Assembly: GCF_003627815.1 (NCBI RefSeq)
Contig: NZ_CP032698.1
Span: 2,046,001 to 2,110,000, forward strand
Length of the DNA stretch: 64,000 nt
Direction: 5' to 3'
From: Streptomyces hundungensis
Lineage (GTDB): Bacteria > Actinomycetota > Actinomycetes > Streptomycetales > Streptomycetaceae
The stretch's first letter is position 1. Every line of letters starts with the position of its first letter. Shown here piece by piece: positions 7,249 to 17,069 of the stretch. Position numbers and translations under genes: made by a program. The notes below the pieces were generated by a model. That model saw only the letters and a list, made by a program, of their open reading frames with translations, ran no database searches and had not been told where the DNA came from.

Positions 7249-8673
7249 ATGAAGCAACTGGGCATCGGCATCGGCTGGCGGCCTGAGATCGCCTCGGCGG
7301 TGGAGGGGCTCGACGGCATCGACTGGGTCGAGGCGGTCGCGGAGAACCTCTGCCCCGGGCACCTCCCCGACTCGCTGGTACGGCTGCGCGAGCGCGGCGT
7401 CACCGTGGTGCCGCACGGGGTCTCGCTCGGCCTCGGTGGCGCCGACCGCCCGGACGCGCGGCGGCTCGCCGAGCTCGCGGCCCGGGCCGAGGCGCTCGGC
7501 TCCCCGCTGGTCACCGAGCACATCGCGTTCGTGCGCGCGGGCGGCACGCTGACCGCCTCGCCGCGCCTGGAGGCGGGCCACCTGCTGCCGGTCCCGCGCA
7601 CGCGCGACGCCCTGCGGGTGCTGTGCGAGAACGTCCGCATCGCGCAGGACGCGCTGCCCGTGCCCCTCGCCCTGGAGAACATCGCGGCCCTGATCGACTG
7701 GCCATACGAGGAGTTGACGGAGGGTCAGTTCCTGACCGAGCTCGTCGAGCGGACCGGGGTGGGGCTCCTCGTCGACGTCGCCAACCTCCACACGAACCGG
7801 GTCAACCGGGGCGAGGACCCCGTGAAGGTGCTCGACGCGCTGCCCCTGGAGGCGATCGCGTACGTCCATGTCGCGGGCGGCGTGGAGCGGGACGGCGTCT
7901 GGCACGACACGCACGCCCACCCCGTGCCCCGCGCCGTCCTGGACGTCCTGGCCGAGCTCGCCGCACGGATGGACCCGCCCGGGGTGCTCCTGGAGCGGGA
8001 CGAGGCGTTCCCGCCGGCGGCGGAGCTCGCGGGCGAGCTCGACGCGATCCGGTCCACGCTCCGGCCCGCCCGGCGCCCTGCCCCGCGCCCGGCCGAACCG
8101 GTCGCCGAACCGGTGGCCGGGCCAGTGTCCGGGGCCGGACCGGAGGCCCCCGCCGAACCGGCGGCCCGGACCAGCGCAGCCATCCGGACCGATGCGACCG
8201 CCCCCGAAGGGAGCCGTGAGCGGCTGGCGCTGGCGCAGGCCGCGTTGCTGTCCTCGCTCACCGCCGGCACGCCCGCGCCCGCCGGGTTCGACGGGCCGCG
8301 CCTGCGGGTGCAGGCCCGTGCGCTCGCGGCCAAGCGGGCCGACGTGGTGGCCAAGGTGGCGCCGGAGCTGGTGACGCTCCTGGGCGACGGCTTTCGCGAG
8401 GCGTTCCTCGGGTACGCCAAGTGCCGTCCGATGTCCGGCGGTTACCGCCAGGACGCCCTCGACTTCGCGCGCTCGTTGCTCGACGCGGGCCGGCCGGGTG
8501 ACGCCGACACCCGGCGGGCGCTGGCCCGGTGGTGGAAGGAGCGGGCCGGTGCGCGGCCGCCGGGCCGCGCGGCACGGCTCCTGAACACCGTGGGCGGGGC
8601 GGCCCTGGGGCGGCGCAACCGGTCAACGTATCGCGTGGGTAAGGGAGTTGAGACGAACTCCTCCCTCACGTGA
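7249..8673 (+). CDS. DUF692 / MNIO multinuclear iron enzyme with C-terminal helical domain
   Basis: A 474-residue protein. Residues 1-265 form a TIM-barrel DUF692 (MNIO) domain with every expected metal-ligand motif: AENLCPG (Glu32), VPHGVSL (His56), TEHIAF (Glu90, His91), ALENIA (Glu143, Asn144), VDVANLH (Asp176, Asn179, His181), YVHVAGG (His207), HDTHAHP (His219, Asp220, His222, His224) and LLERDE (Glu249). Known MNIOs use two or three irons to modify Cys, Asn or Asp residues in peptides. A Pro/Ala-rich linker (about 270-320) joins a C-terminal domain (about 325-440), probably the domain seen in SCO6045-like proteins, which may bind the substrate. The family N-terminus favours ATG at 7249; GTG at 7201 is possible. 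Confidence 0.9.
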   Translation: MKQLGIGIGWRPEIASAVEGLDGIDWVEAVAENLCPGHLPDSLVRLRERGVTVVPHGVSLGLGGADRPDARRLAELAARAEALGSPLVTEHIAFVRAGGTLTASPRLEAGHLLPVPRTRDALRVLCENVRIAQDALPVPLALENIAALIDWPYEELTEGQFLTELVERTGVGLLVDVANLHTNRVNRGEDPVKVLDALPLEAIAYVHVAGGVERDGVWHDTHAHPVPRAVLDVLAELAARMDPPGVLLERDEAFPPAAELAGELDAIRSTLRPARRPAPRPAEPVAEPVAGPVSGAGPEAPAEPAARTSAAIRTDATAPEGSRERLALAQAALLSSLTAGTPAPAGFDGPRLRVQARALAAKRADVVAKVAPELVTLLGDGFREAFLGYAKCRPMSGGYRQDALDFARSLLDAGRPGDADTRRALARWWKERAGARPPGRAARLLNTVGGAALGRRNRSTYRVGKGVETNSSLT

Positions 8674-8766
8674 CGACTTCCACACCACCCGGCCACCCAT
8701 TTCACCGAACCGCCTCCCGGATCAGCGGCAACCGCACTACCGTGCGGCACGCACCAGGAGGCATCC

Positions 8767-9555
8767 ATGCGTCGCTTGCTGTCCGGTACCGGGCTCGTCC
8801 TCGTCGCGCTGGCCGCGACCCTGCTCGCGCTGCTCTTCCCGCTCTGGTCGTACGCCGACCGGTCCGGTACGCCCCTCGCCGACCTCGACGCCGCGACGGT
8901 GCCGACCCGCTGGGGCCCGCTGTCCGCGGCCGACCGGGACTTCGTGGTCCGGGTGCGGCTCGCCGGGCTCTGGGAGGGGCCGGCCGGGCAGCAGGCCATC
9001 GAGCGCGGACCCAGCGCCGCGATCGAGGCGGCCGGGCGGCACCTGGTGGACGGGCACGCCTTCCTCGACGCCCGGGTGCGTGAGGTCGCGGCCCGGCTCG
9101 GCATGGAGCTGCCCGACCAGCCCAACGACCAACAGCGGGGCTGGCTGAGCCAGTTGACGGCGGACACCGGTACCGCCTACGAGCGGGACTTCGCCAACCT
9201 GCTGCGCGCCGCCCACGGCAAGGTGTTCTCGCTCGTCGCCCAGGTGCGCGCGACCACCCGCAACTCGCTCGTGCGTGAGCTCGCCGACGACGCCAACACG
9301 ACCGTCCTGGACCACATGCGCATGCTGGAGGCGACCGGGCTCGTCGACTTCGACGCGCTCGCGCGGGACGGTGCCTCGGCGGCGACCGCGAGCCCCACCG
9401 GGCCGCCCCCGCCCACGCCGGGGGCGACGCTCGCCAGCCCCGCACCGCTCGCCCCCGAGGCCTCCGACAGCGCCGAGCCCTCGTTCTCGCTGCCGCCCGC
9501 CGCGTCCCGCCCCAAGGACGAGGCGTCGTCCACACCCGACACCCACACTCCGTAA
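8767..9555 (+). CDS. DUF4142 domain protein, copy 2, with Pro-rich tail
   Basis: A 262-residue paralogue of the gene at 6514: same anchor helix (about 5-28, ending PLWSYADR) and same DUF4142 domain (about 45-200), including an identical VRLAGLWEGPAGQQA and AQVRATTRNSLVREL. It differs by a 60-residue Pro/Ser/Ala-rich C-terminal tail with no fold, presumably extending outside the membrane. ATG start with CAGGAGG about 6 bp upstream. Sitting after the MNIO gene and before the TIGR04222-like gene, it makes a sandwich of two copies around one enzyme. Confidence 0.85.
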   Translation: MRRLLSGTGLVLVALAATLLALLFPLWSYADRSGTPLADLDAATVPTRWGPLSAADRDFVVRVRLAGLWEGPAGQQAIERGPSAAIEAAGRHLVDGHAFLDARVREVAARLGMELPDQPNDQQRGWLSQLTADTGTAYERDFANLLRAAHGKVFSLVAQVRATTRNSLVRELADDANTTVLDHMRMLEATGLVDFDALARDGASAATASPTGPPPPTPGATLASPAPLAPEASDSAEPSFSLPPAASRPKDEASSTPDTHTP

Positions 9556-9581
9556 CGAAGGAATAACTCCACGTCCAGATT

Positions 9582-10388
9582 GTGGACAGACTGTGGCGGG
9601 CAACCGTCAACTTCGCATACAACTCGGCCATGTTCTGGGTGCTCTTCCTTCTGCCGTCGATCGTCGCGGCCGGGTTGTCCTGCGGTCGGCTCTGCCTCGC
9701 GGCCGTCGCCGCCGCGCGCCCCGGACCGCGTCCGGAGGAGGAGCGGGACCTGTCCTGCTACGAGGCCGCGTTCCTGGCGGGCGGCCCCTACCGGGTCGCC
9801 GACCTCACCCTGATCTCCATGCACCGGGCCCGTCGGCTGCTGCTCGCCCACACCGGCTGGGCCACTGTCGTGGACCCCGAGGGCCGCGACGACCTGGAGC
9901 GGTCCGTCCTCGCCGCGATCGGCCCGGGCGGCCAGGAGCGGATAGCGACGATACGGTCCGGCGCGGCCGCGGCCGACGCGGTGCGCGCACTCGCCGACCG
10001 GCTCGCGGGGGCGGGCCTGGCCGTCCCGGACGTGGTGCGCGACGGGGTCAGCTCCTCGGTGCGGGCGGTCCGGGGCGCCGCCCTGCTGATCACCGCGCTC
10101 GGCGCCGCGGCGCTGTTCATGCCCGGTGAGGCGTCCATCGGGCGGGCCGAGATGGCCGCCTGGTTCTCGCTGCCGCTCGTCCTCACGCTTGGCTGCCTCG
10201 CCATCGCCCGCATGGAGATCCACCCGTACACCCGCTGGGCCTCGCCCGACGGGCAGGCGCTGCTCGGCGGGCTCGACGCGGCGGGTGATCCGCTCACCGC
10301 GGTCGCCGTGCGCGGAGTGCGGGCCGTGGACGATCCCCAGGTGCGCAGCGCCCTGACGAGCGGTCGCTTCGCGCATCGGAGTCAATGA
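9582..10388 (+). CDS. TIGR04222-like membrane protein
   Basis: A 268-residue membrane protein. It opens with a hydrophobic helix (about 15-45) containing SCGRLC, followed by the diagnostic LSCYEAAFLAGGPYRVADL block (about 57-77), a soluble region, and two closely spaced membrane helices (about 160-180 and 190-207). TIGR04222 proteins are often encoded beside DUF692 enzymes and usually end in a Gly/Cys-rich tail; this one ends SGRFAHRSQ without it. GTG start 26 bp after the DUF4142 gene, so probably the last gene of the operon. A substrate or docking role for the MNIO is only a guess. Confidence 0.72.
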   Translation: MDRLWRATVNFAYNSAMFWVLFLLPSIVAAGLSCGRLCLAAVAAARPGPRPEEERDLSCYEAAFLAGGPYRVADLTLISMHRARRLLLAHTGWATVVDPEGRDDLERSVLAAIGPGGQERIATIRSGAAAADAVRALADRLAGAGLAVPDVVRDGVSSSVRAVRGAALLITALGAAALFMPGEASIGRAEMAAWFSLPLVLTLGCLAIARMEIHPYTRWASPDGQALLGGLDAAGDPLTAVAVRGVRAVDDPQVRSALTSGRFAHRSQ

Positions 10389-10494
10389 CCGCGTCCGGGG
10401 CGGCCCGGCTGCTTTACTTCCCCTCAGGCTAAGTATCCCCTTTTGACCTGTATGTACTTCGGTAGTACCGCAGCACGAAAGGGATGTTCCGGCG

Positions 10495-12093
10495 ATGAGA
10501 GCTGTAGCGCTGTACGGAACCGTGGGTTCCCTCGTCCTTTCCGCCCTCGTCGCCGCTCCCGCGGGCAGCGCCGACCCGCTCACCGTCGAGGCCCGGGGCG
10601 CGGCCGCGGCCGCCCGGCACGCGGCCGCCACCCCGATCGCCTTCGGCCGCTGCCCCGAGGTGGAGGCGCTGCCTCCCTCCGTGCAGTGCGGCACCGTCAA
10701 GGTCCCGCTCGACTACGCCCACCCGACGGGCCGTCAGATCGCGCTGACCGTCAGCCGGGTGAAGGCCAAGGGCAAGCCCGCCCAGCGGCAGGGCGCCCTG
10801 GTCTTCAACCCGGGCGGGCCCGGCGCCTCCAGCATGTACTTCCCGATGGTGGCCGACCTCGCCGCCTGGAAGCGGCTCGCCGGAGCGTACGACCTCATCG
10901 GCTACTCCCCGCGCGGGGTGGCCCGTTCGGCCCCGCTGTCCTGCCAGAACCCGGCGGACTTCGCCCAGGCCCCCTCCGACGCCCCGACCCACCCCGACGA
11001 GCCGTACAAGATGGAGCGCATCGCGCAGGCCCAGGCGTACGCCGCGGGATGTGAGCGCAACGCGGGTCCGGCGCTGCGCTTCTACACGACCCTCAACAAC
11101 ACGCGCGACCTCGACGTGCTGCGGGCCGCGCTCGGCGAGAAGAAGCTGACCTTCATGGGTTCCTCGTACGGCACCTACTTCGGGGCCGTGTACGCGACGC
11201 TGTTCCCCTCGCACGTCCGCCGGATGGTCTTCGACTCGGCGGTCGACCCGGACCCCGACCAGATCTGGTACCGCAACAACCTCGACCAGTCCCGCGCGTT
11301 CGAGAGCCGCTGGGCCGATTTCCGCACCTGGGTCGCCAAGCACGACGACGTCTACCACCTGGGCGCCACCGCGCAGGAGGTCCTGGAGAGCTACGAGAAG
11401 GTGCGGGCCGCCCTGACCCGCAGGCCGGCCGGCGGCACGGTCGGGCCCGCACAGTTGCAGGCCGCGTTCCTCAAGGCCGGGTACTACGACGACTACTGGT
11501 CGAGCCGGGCGAGCGCCCTGGCGGAGTACCTCAAGGGCAATGAGCGGCCGCTGGTCCAACAGGCCGCCCCCAGGCCCGAGTCGGCGAGCGACGACGAGAA
11601 CGGGAACGCGGTCTACACGGCCGTCGAGTGCAACGACGCCCCGTGGCCGACGGACTTCGCGACGTGGGACCGCGACAACAGCGAACTCGCGCGGACCGCG
11701 CCGTTCGAGACGTGGGACAACGTGTGGATGAACCTGCCGTGCGCCTACTGGCCGGCCCCGCGGCAGAAGCCGGTGGACGTCCGCGTACAGCCGGGGGCGC
11801 TGCCGCCCACGCTGATCCTGGCGGCGGAGCGGGACGCGGCGACACCGTACCCGGGCGCTCTGGAACTCCAGCGGCGGCTTCCGGGCTCCGTGCTGATCAC
11901 GGAGAAGGACGCGGGTACGCACGGCATCGCGGGCGGCGCCAACGCGTGTGTGAACGGCTATGTGGAGGACTACTTGCTCAACGGCCGGACGCCGGTGCGG
12001 CGCGCTGAGTGCGCGCCGCACCGGGAGCCGAACCCGGTGTCGCTGGACGAGCGGACGACCCACAGGCCGGGGCGTGCGGTGCCCGCTCTCTGA
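10495..12093 (+). CDS. Secreted alpha/beta-hydrolase, tripeptidyl aminopeptidase family (S33)
   Basis: A 532-residue exported protein with a Sec-type signal (about 1-25, ending AGSA). The alpha/beta-hydrolase core has the oxyanion segment FNPGGPGAS (104-112), the nucleophile elbow GSSYGT with Ser224, an acid in ILAAERDAATPYPGA and the catalytic His in AGTHGIAGG. This architecture matches Streptomyces Tap/SlpD-like mycelial proteases, which release N-terminal di- or tripeptides from secreted proteins. ATG start with AAGGGATG upstream. A TTGACC element with 17-bp spacing to TACCGC at 10444-10472 could be its promoter. Confidence 0.9.
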   Translation: MRAVALYGTVGSLVLSALVAAPAGSADPLTVEARGAAAAARHAAATPIAFGRCPEVEALPPSVQCGTVKVPLDYAHPTGRQIALTVSRVKAKGKPAQRQGALVFNPGGPGASSMYFPMVADLAAWKRLAGAYDLIGYSPRGVARSAPLSCQNPADFAQAPSDAPTHPDEPYKMERIAQAQAYAAGCERNAGPALRFYTTLNNTRDLDVLRAALGEKKLTFMGSSYGTYFGAVYATLFPSHVRRMVFDSAVDPDPDQIWYRNNLDQSRAFESRWADFRTWVAKHDDVYHLGATAQEVLESYEKVRAALTRRPAGGTVGPAQLQAAFLKAGYYDDYWSSRASALAEYLKGNERPLVQQAAPRPESASDDENGNAVYTAVECNDAPWPTDFATWDRDNSELARTAPFETWDNVWMNLPCAYWPAPRQKPVDVRVQPGALPPTLILAAERDAATPYPGALELQRRLPGSVLITEKDAGTHGIAGGANACVNGYVEDYLLNGRTPVRRAECAPHREPNPVSLDERTTHRPGRAVPAL

Positions 12094-12110
12094 TCTTCCG
12101 GGTCAGGGGC

Positions 12111-12142
12111 GACCGGACCCGCTCGCGTGGCGCGGGCCGGTC
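12111..12142. terminator. Shared hairpin between the S33 peptidase and hemQ
   Basis: An 11-bp stem (GACCGG-CCCGC with one bulged A) lies between two converging genes, 18 bp after the peptidase stop and 30 bp after the hemQ stop. No T-run on either strand. Confidence 0.45.
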
Positions 12143-12171
12143 ACCTGGTCTTGCGTGGCCGGTGGAGGCCG

Positions 12172-12888
12172 TCAGGCGAGCCCGGCGACGAGGTCGGCGA
12201 CGGACTTCCTGCGGCCGGTGTAGAACGGCACCTCTTCACGCACGTGCATCCGGGCCTCGGAGGCGCGCAGGTGACGCATCAGGTCGACGATGCGGTGCAG
12301 TTCGTCGGCCTCGAAGGCGAGCAGCCACTCGTAGTCGCCGAGCGAGAACGAGGCGACCGTGTTGGCCCGCACGTCGGGGTAGCCGCGGGCCATCTTGCCG
12401 TGGTCGGCGAGCATGCGGCGGCGGTCCTCGTCGGGCAGCAGGTACCAGTCGTAACTGCGCACGAACGGGTACACCGACACGTAGTCGCGCGGGTTCTCGT
12501 CGGCGAGGAACGCCGGGATGTGCGCCTTGTTGAACTCGGCGGGACGGTGCAGCGCCATGTTCGACCACACCGGTTCGAGCGCGCGGCCCAGCTTGGTGCG
12601 GCGGAACAGGTTGTAGGCGCTCTGGAGCTCGTCGGAGGTCTCCGCGTGCCACCAGATCATGATGTCGGCGTCGGCGCGCAGACCCGACAGGTCATAGGTG
12701 CCGCGGACGGTGATGTCCTTGGCGGCGAGCTGGTCGAACAGCTCCTGGACCTCGTCGGCGTAACCGGTGCGGTCCTCGGGCAGGACGTCGCGCAGCTTGA
12801 AGACAGACCACAGGGTGTAGCGGATGACCTCGTTGAGGTCCTTCGCCTTCTTCCCCGCGTTGGGAATCTTTTCCGGAGCAGCACTCAT
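12172..12888 (-). CDS. hemQ: Coproheme decarboxylase (chlorite dismutase-like HemQ)
   Basis: A 238-residue HemQ. In actinobacteria it makes haem b by oxidative decarboxylation of coprohaem III, the last step of the coproporphyrin-dependent pathway. Key features: catalytic Tyr140 in [16 protein letters not shown] and proximal haem ligand His163 in [11 protein letters not shown]; the dismutase Arg of true chlorite dismutases is not expected here. The ATG at 12888 lies 4 bp after the stop of hemG, so the two porphyrin genes are co-transcribed. Upstream in-frame codons overlap hemG and are not used. Confidence 0.93.
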   Translation of the reverse strand: MSAAPEKIPNAGKKAKDLNEVIRYTLWSVFKLRDVLPEDRTGYADEVQELFDQLAAKDITVRGTYDLSGLRADADIMIWWHAETSDELQSAYNLFRRTKLGRALEPVWSNMALHRPAEFNKAHIPAFLADENPRDYVSVYPFVRSYDWYLLPDEDRRRMLADHGKMARGYPDVRANTVASFSLGDYEWLLAFEADELHRIVDLMRHLRASEARMHVREEVPFYTGRRKSVADLVAGLA

Positions 12889-12892
12889 GTGG

Positions 12893-14323
12893 CTATTGTC
12901 CCGCGTCACTCTGGGTGTTCCGCGCCAGGGTCGACGTGGCGATGATCTCGTCGGCGGCGCGCCGGGCGCTCGCGACGCAGGCGGGGATGCCCACGCCGTC
13001 GTACGCGGCGCCGCAGACCCGCAGTCCGGGCAGCTTGGCGACCTCGGCGCGGACGCGGGCGACCTTGGCGAGATGGCCGACCGGGTACTGCGGAAGTCCA
13101 CCGATCCAGCGGTTGACGCGGCTCGCGACGGGTTTCGCGGACAGCCCGACGGCCTCGCCGAGATCGCCGAGCGAGACGTCCACGAGGTCGGCGTCGTCCC
13201 AGTCCAGGTGGCGCTCCTCGCCGTAGCGGCCGATCGAGGTCCGCAGCACGAAGAGGTCCGAGCCGCGTTCCTTGACCCAACTCCACTTGTGCGTCGAGAA
13301 GGTGGAGGCCTTGATGGTGTGCCCGTCCACCGGCGGCACCAGAAATCCCGAGCGCGTCTCCAGGCCGGCCAGATCGGCCCGCCGGAAGGCGAGCGTGACC
13401 AGGACCATCGAGGCGTACTCCACCTCGGACAGCTCGGCGGCCGCGACCGGCGACTCGGCGGCGAGCAGCGCGGAGGCCGACCAGGCGGGGGTGGAGAGGA
13501 TCACCCCGTCGGCGTCGATCAGTTCACTGTCGGTACGGATCCGCCAGCCGTCCGCGGTCCGGGTGAGGGCGAGGACCGGGGTCTCGGTGCGGATCTCGCC
13601 GCCCTGGGCCCGTACGGCGTCGGCGACCGCGACGGGCAGGGTGCCGATGCCGCCGTCCAGGCCCGCGAAGACCGGGCCGCCCCGCTGCTTGGCCGCGGCG
13701 GCCGCCTGGATGTCCTGGACGCCGTCGAGGAGCGAGGGGTGGGTGCGGGCCGCATCGAAGAGCTGGGGCACCGCGGCCCGCATCGAGATCCGGTAGGCGT
13801 CGCCCGCGTAGACCCCGCCAAGGAGCGGTTCCACCAGGCGGTCGACGACCTCGCGGCCCACCCGCTTGGCGACGAACTCGCCGACGCCGATGTCCTCGCC
13901 GAGCTCGGTGGGCGGCAGTTCACGGTCCTGGGCGACCCGGGCCAGGCCCTCGGCGGACAGGATGCCGTGCAGGGTGTCCGGCTGTGCGGGAACGCCCATG
14001 ACATGGCCGGTGGGCATGGGCCGCAGCGCGCCTCGGGTCCAGATGGCGGCGCCCGCGGCGGCGGGCGCCTGGATCCGGTCGCCGAGGCCGACCGCGCGGG
14101 CCAGCTCCACCCCTTCGGGGCGGCGGGCCAGCATCGACTCCGCGCCGAGGTCGACGGGCGCGCCCTCGATCTCCCCGGCGAGCAGCTTGCCGCCGAGCAC
14201 CGCGCTGCCTTCGAGCACGGTCACCCGGGCGCCGGACGCGAGCAGCCGGTGGGCGGCGGCGAGCCCGGAGATGCCGCCTCCGACGACGACGATGTGCGGG
14301 GCGCGGGCGGGGGCGTTGTCCAT
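12893..14323 (-). CDS. hemG: Coproporphyrinogen III / protoporphyrinogen oxidase (FAD)
   Basis: A 476-residue HemY/CgoX-type flavoprotein. The FAD-binding [16 protein letters not shown] motif is at 11-27 and the closing [22 protein letters not shown] motif is at the C-terminus. In actinobacteria this enzyme (also named hemY or cgoX) oxidises coproporphyrinogen III to coproporphyrin III ahead of ferrochelatase and HemQ, and its pairing with hemQ supports that role over the protoporphyrinogen role. Start ATG at 14323. A 208-bp gap to the divergent flavoprotein gene holds its promoter. Confidence 0.92.
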   Translation of the reverse strand: MDNAPARAPHIVVVGGGISGLAAAHRLLASGARVTVLEGSAVLGGKLLAGEIEGAPVDLGAESMLARRPEGVELARAVGLGDRIQAPAAAGAAIWTRGALRPMPTGHVMGVPAQPDTLHGILSAEGLARVAQDRELPPTELGEDIGVGEFVAKRVGREVVDRLVEPLLGGVYAGDAYRISMRAAVPQLFDAARTHPSLLDGVQDIQAAAAAKQRGGPVFAGLDGGIGTLPVAVADAVRAQGGEIRTETPVLALTRTADGWRIRTDSELIDADGVILSTPAWSASALLAAESPVAAAELSEVEYASMVLVTLAFRRADLAGLETRSGFLVPPVDGHTIKASTFSTHKWSWVKERGSDLFVLRTSIGRYGEERHLDWDDADLVDVSLGDLGEAVGLSAKPVASRVNRWIGGLPQYPVGHLAKVARVRAEVAKLPGLRVCGAAYDGVGIPACVASARRAADEIIATSTLARNTQSDAGQ

Positions 14324-14531
14324 GGCTCCACTGTCTCAGACCGGCGCCGACCACCGGAAACGAGCCCCGGACGCGGTATCGGGGGCGCCTCAACTGGGCT
14401 TGCGAGTAGGCGAGTTGGGGGACGCGTGCGGCCAACCCCCGGGCCGTTCCCGGACGGCCGGAGAACGCCGCGCGCCGGCCCTCCGTATCGTGATCGGTGA
14501 AGGCGGACCCTCAGGAGCGGAGGCAACACCC

Positions 14532-15908
14532 ATGGCGGCGGAGCGACTGGTGGTCATCGGCGGTGACGCGGCGGGCATGTCGGCGGCATCGCAGGCCCGC
14601 AGGCTGAAGAGCCCCGAGGAGTTGGAGATCGTCGCCTTCGAGCGGTCGGGCTTCACCTCGTACTCCGCGTGCGGCATTCCGTACTGGGTGGCGGGCGACG
14701 TGCCGAGCCACGAGGAGCTGATCGCCCGCGGCCCCGAGGAGCACCGCGCTCGCGGGATCGATCTGCGGATGCGTACCGAGGTGACGGAGCTGGACGTGGC
14801 GGGCCGGCGGGTGCGCTCGCGGGATCGGGACTCGGGCGGCGAGGAGTGGACCTCCTACGACAAGCTCGTCATCGCGACGGGGGCGCGCCCGGTGCGGCCC
14901 GCGCTGCCCGGCATCGACGCCCCCGGGGTGCACGGGGTTCACACCATCGACGACGGGCGGGCGCTGCTTGAGAGCCTGGAGTCGGCCGGTGAGCGGCGCG
15001 CGGTGGTGGTCGGCGGCGGCTACATCGGCATCGAGATGGCCGAGGCGATGCTCGTCCGCGGCTTCGAGGTGACGCTGCTGACCCGGGGCGCCGAGCCTAT
15101 GCACTCGCTGGACCCGGACATGGGCCACCGTCTCACCGAGGCGATGGAGCGCTCCGGGATCACGGTGGTCACGGACGCCGAGGTCACCAAGGTGCTCACG
15201 CACGAGTCGGGCCGGGTGCGCGCGGTGGCGACCGACCGGGCCGAGTACCCGGCGGACGTGGCGGTGCTCGGCCTCGGCGTCACTCCCCGTACGGAGCTGG
15301 CCCGGGCGGCCGGCCTGCCGCTCGGCGCCTCGGGCGCGCTGCGCACCGACGCCTCGATGCGGGTGCGCGGGCATGAGAACATCTGGGCGGGCGGCGACTG
15401 CATCGAGGTGCTTGACCTGGTGTCGGGCCGGCACCGCCACATCGCGCTCGGCACCCACGCCAACAAGCACGGCCAGATCATCGGCGCCAACGTGGGCGGC
15501 GGCTACGGCACGTTCCCGGGCGTCGTCGGCACGGCCGTCACCAAGGTCTGCGAGACGGAGGTGGCCCGCACCGGGCTGTCGGAGCTGGAGGCCCGCGAGG
15601 AGGGCCTCCAGTACGTCACGGCGACCATCGAGTCCACCACCGTCGCCGGGTACTACCCGGGCGCGGCCCCGATGACGGTGAAGATGCTGGCGGAACGGGA
15701 GTCGGGGCGGCTGCTCGGCGTGCAGATCGTGGGCGGCGCGGGCTCGGCCAAGCGGATCGACATCGCGGCGGTCGCGCTGACCGCCCGTATGACGGTGGAT
15801 CAGATGACGGCGCTCGACCTGGCCTACGCGCCGCCGTTCTCGTCGGTGTGGGACCCGGTCCTGGTGGCGGCGCGCAAGGCGGTCTCGACGCTGCGCGCCG
15901 CCGGCTAG
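14532..15908 (+). CDS. FAD-dependent pyridine nucleotide-disulfide oxidoreductase (CoA-disulfide reductase-like)
   Basis: A 458-residue flavoprotein with an N-terminal FAD site (VVIGGDAAGMSAA, 7-19), a mid-chain NAD(P)H site (VVVGGGYIGIEMAEAM) and the second FAD motif (ENIWAGGDCIEV). The single catalytic Cys47 in SYSACGIPYWV is the hallmark of CoA-disulfide reductase, NADH oxidase and persulfide reductase relatives, which cycle through a Cys-S-SCoA intermediate. The C-terminal dimerisation domain is complete; there is no rhodanese domain. ATG at 14532 follows GGAGG. Its end nearly abuts the converging hemE. Exact substrate unknown. Confidence 0.85.
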   Translation: MAAERLVVIGGDAAGMSAASQARRLKSPEELEIVAFERSGFTSYSACGIPYWVAGDVPSHEELIARGPEEHRARGIDLRMRTEVTELDVAGRRVRSRDRDSGGEEWTSYDKLVIATGARPVRPALPGIDAPGVHGVHTIDDGRALLESLESAGERRAVVVGGGYIGIEMAEAMLVRGFEVTLLTRGAEPMHSLDPDMGHRLTEAMERSGITVVTDAEVTKVLTHESGRVRAVATDRAEYPADVAVLGLGVTPRTELARAAGLPLGASGALRTDASMRVRGHENIWAGGDCIEVLDLVSGRHRHIALGTHANKHGQIIGANVGGGYGTFPGVVGTAVTKVCETEVARTGLSELEAREEGLQYVTATIESTTVAGYYPGAAPMTVKMLAERESGRLLGVQIVGGAGSAKRIDIAAVALTARMTVDQMTALDLAYAPPFSSVWDPVLVAARKAVSTLRAAG

Positions 15909-15911
15909 CCG

Positions 15912-16979
15912 CTACTGGGCGGTCTGCTCGTGGACGTACGCGACGAGGCGGGTCAGCGCGTCCGGGTCCATCGACGGGAGCACGCCGTGGCCGAGGTTGA
16001 AGACGTGGCCCTCAAGGCCCGCCGCCGCGTCCAGGACCTCGCGGGTCTTGGCCTCGACAGCCGCGGTCGGGGCGAACAGGACGGCCGGGTCGAGGTTGCC
16101 CTGGAGCGCCTTGCCGGGGCCGACCCGGCGGGCCGCCTCGTCGAGCGGGACGCGCCAGTCGACGCCGACGACGTCCGCGCCGGCCTCGCCCATGAGGCCG
16201 AGCAGTTCGCCGGTGCCGACGCCGAAGTGGATGCGGGGCACGCCGTAGCCGGCGACCGCCTCGAAGACCTTGGCCGAGGCGGGCAGGATCGAACGGCGGT
16301 AGTCGGCCGGGGCGAGCGCGCCGACCCAGGAGTCGAAGAGCTGCACCGCGGAGGCGCCCGCCTCGATCTGCACCTTGAGGAAGGCGGCGGTGATCTCGGC
16401 GAGGCGGTCCAGCAGGTCGGCCCACAGCTCCGGGTCGCCGTACATCATGGCCTTGGTGTTCTCGTGGTTGCGGGACGGGCCGCCCTCCACGAGGTAGCTG
16501 GCCAGCGTGAACGGGGCGCCCGCGAAGCCGATGAGCGGCGTGGCGCCGAGCTCGCCGGTCAGCATGCCGATGGCCTCGGTGACGTAGTGGACGTCGTCCG
16601 GGGTCAGATCGCGCAGCCGCGCCAGGTCGGCCCGGGTGCGGATCGGGTCGGCGACGACCGGGCCGACGCCCGGCTTGATGTCCAGGTCGATACCGATGGC
16701 CTTGAGCGGGACCACGATGTCGCTGAAGTAGATGGCCGCGTCGACCTTGTGGCGGCGCACCGGCTGGAGCGTGATCTCGGTGACCAGGTCGGGCCGCATG
16801 CACGACTCCAGCATCGGGATGCCCTCGCGCACCTTCAGGTACTCCGGCAGCGACCGCCCGGCCTGGCGCATGAACCAGACCGGGGTGTGCGGGACGGCTT
16901 CCCGCCTGCACGCCTTGAGGAACGCGGAGTCGTGCGTCGTGCTGTTCGGCTGGCCCACAGGGCGGTCGTTGGCGCTCAC
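15912..16979 (-). CDS. hemE: Uroporphyrinogen decarboxylase
   Basis: A 355-residue HemE, which converts uroporphyrinogen III to coproporphyrinogen III in the cytoplasm, supplying the hemG/hemQ branch. The signature [16 protein letters not shown] block and the catalytic-Asp segment [15 protein letters not shown] are present, with [20 protein letters not shown] at the C-terminus. The GTG start at 16979 (VSANDRPVG) matches the usual Streptomyces N-terminus; a longer open frame upstream is not coding. It diverges from the DUF3000 gene and converges with the flavoprotein gene with a 3-bp gap and no terminator. Confidence 0.95.
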   Translation of the reverse strand: MSANDRPVGQPNSTTHDSAFLKACRREAVPHTPVWFMRQAGRSLPEYLKVREGIPMLESCMRPDLVTEITLQPVRRHKVDAAIYFSDIVVPLKAIGIDLDIKPGVGPVVADPIRTRADLARLRDLTPDDVHYVTEAIGMLTGELGATPLIGFAGAPFTLASYLVEGGPSRNHENTKAMMYGDPELWADLLDRLAEITAAFLKVQIEAGASAVQLFDSWVGALAPADYRRSILPASAKVFEAVAGYGVPRIHFGVGTGELLGLMGEAGADVVGVDWRVPLDEAARRVGPGKALQGNLDPAVLFAPTAAVEAKTREVLDAAAGLEGHVFNLGHGVLPSMDPDALTRLVAYVHEQTAQ

Positions 16980-17069
16980 GACCAGAATCTTCGCATGTGC
17001 CACAAGCGGCTGCCCCGGGCCGGGTGTCCCTACCGGCGCCGGGCGCCCGTTCCGCCTAGTCTTCCCCGC

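Noticed and set aside
10413..10440. Possible iron box in CCTCAGGCTAAGTATCC before the S33 peptidase
   Set aside because: Only the short AGGCTAA core matches; the flanking arms do not, and a secreted peptidase is not an expected iron-controlled gene.
13866..14531. Long in-frame extension before the CoA-disulfide-reductase-like gene
   Set aside because: It is antisense to hemG and Ser/Pro/Ala-rich; the family N-terminus (RLVVIGGDAAG) starts at the ATG at 14532 after GGAGG.
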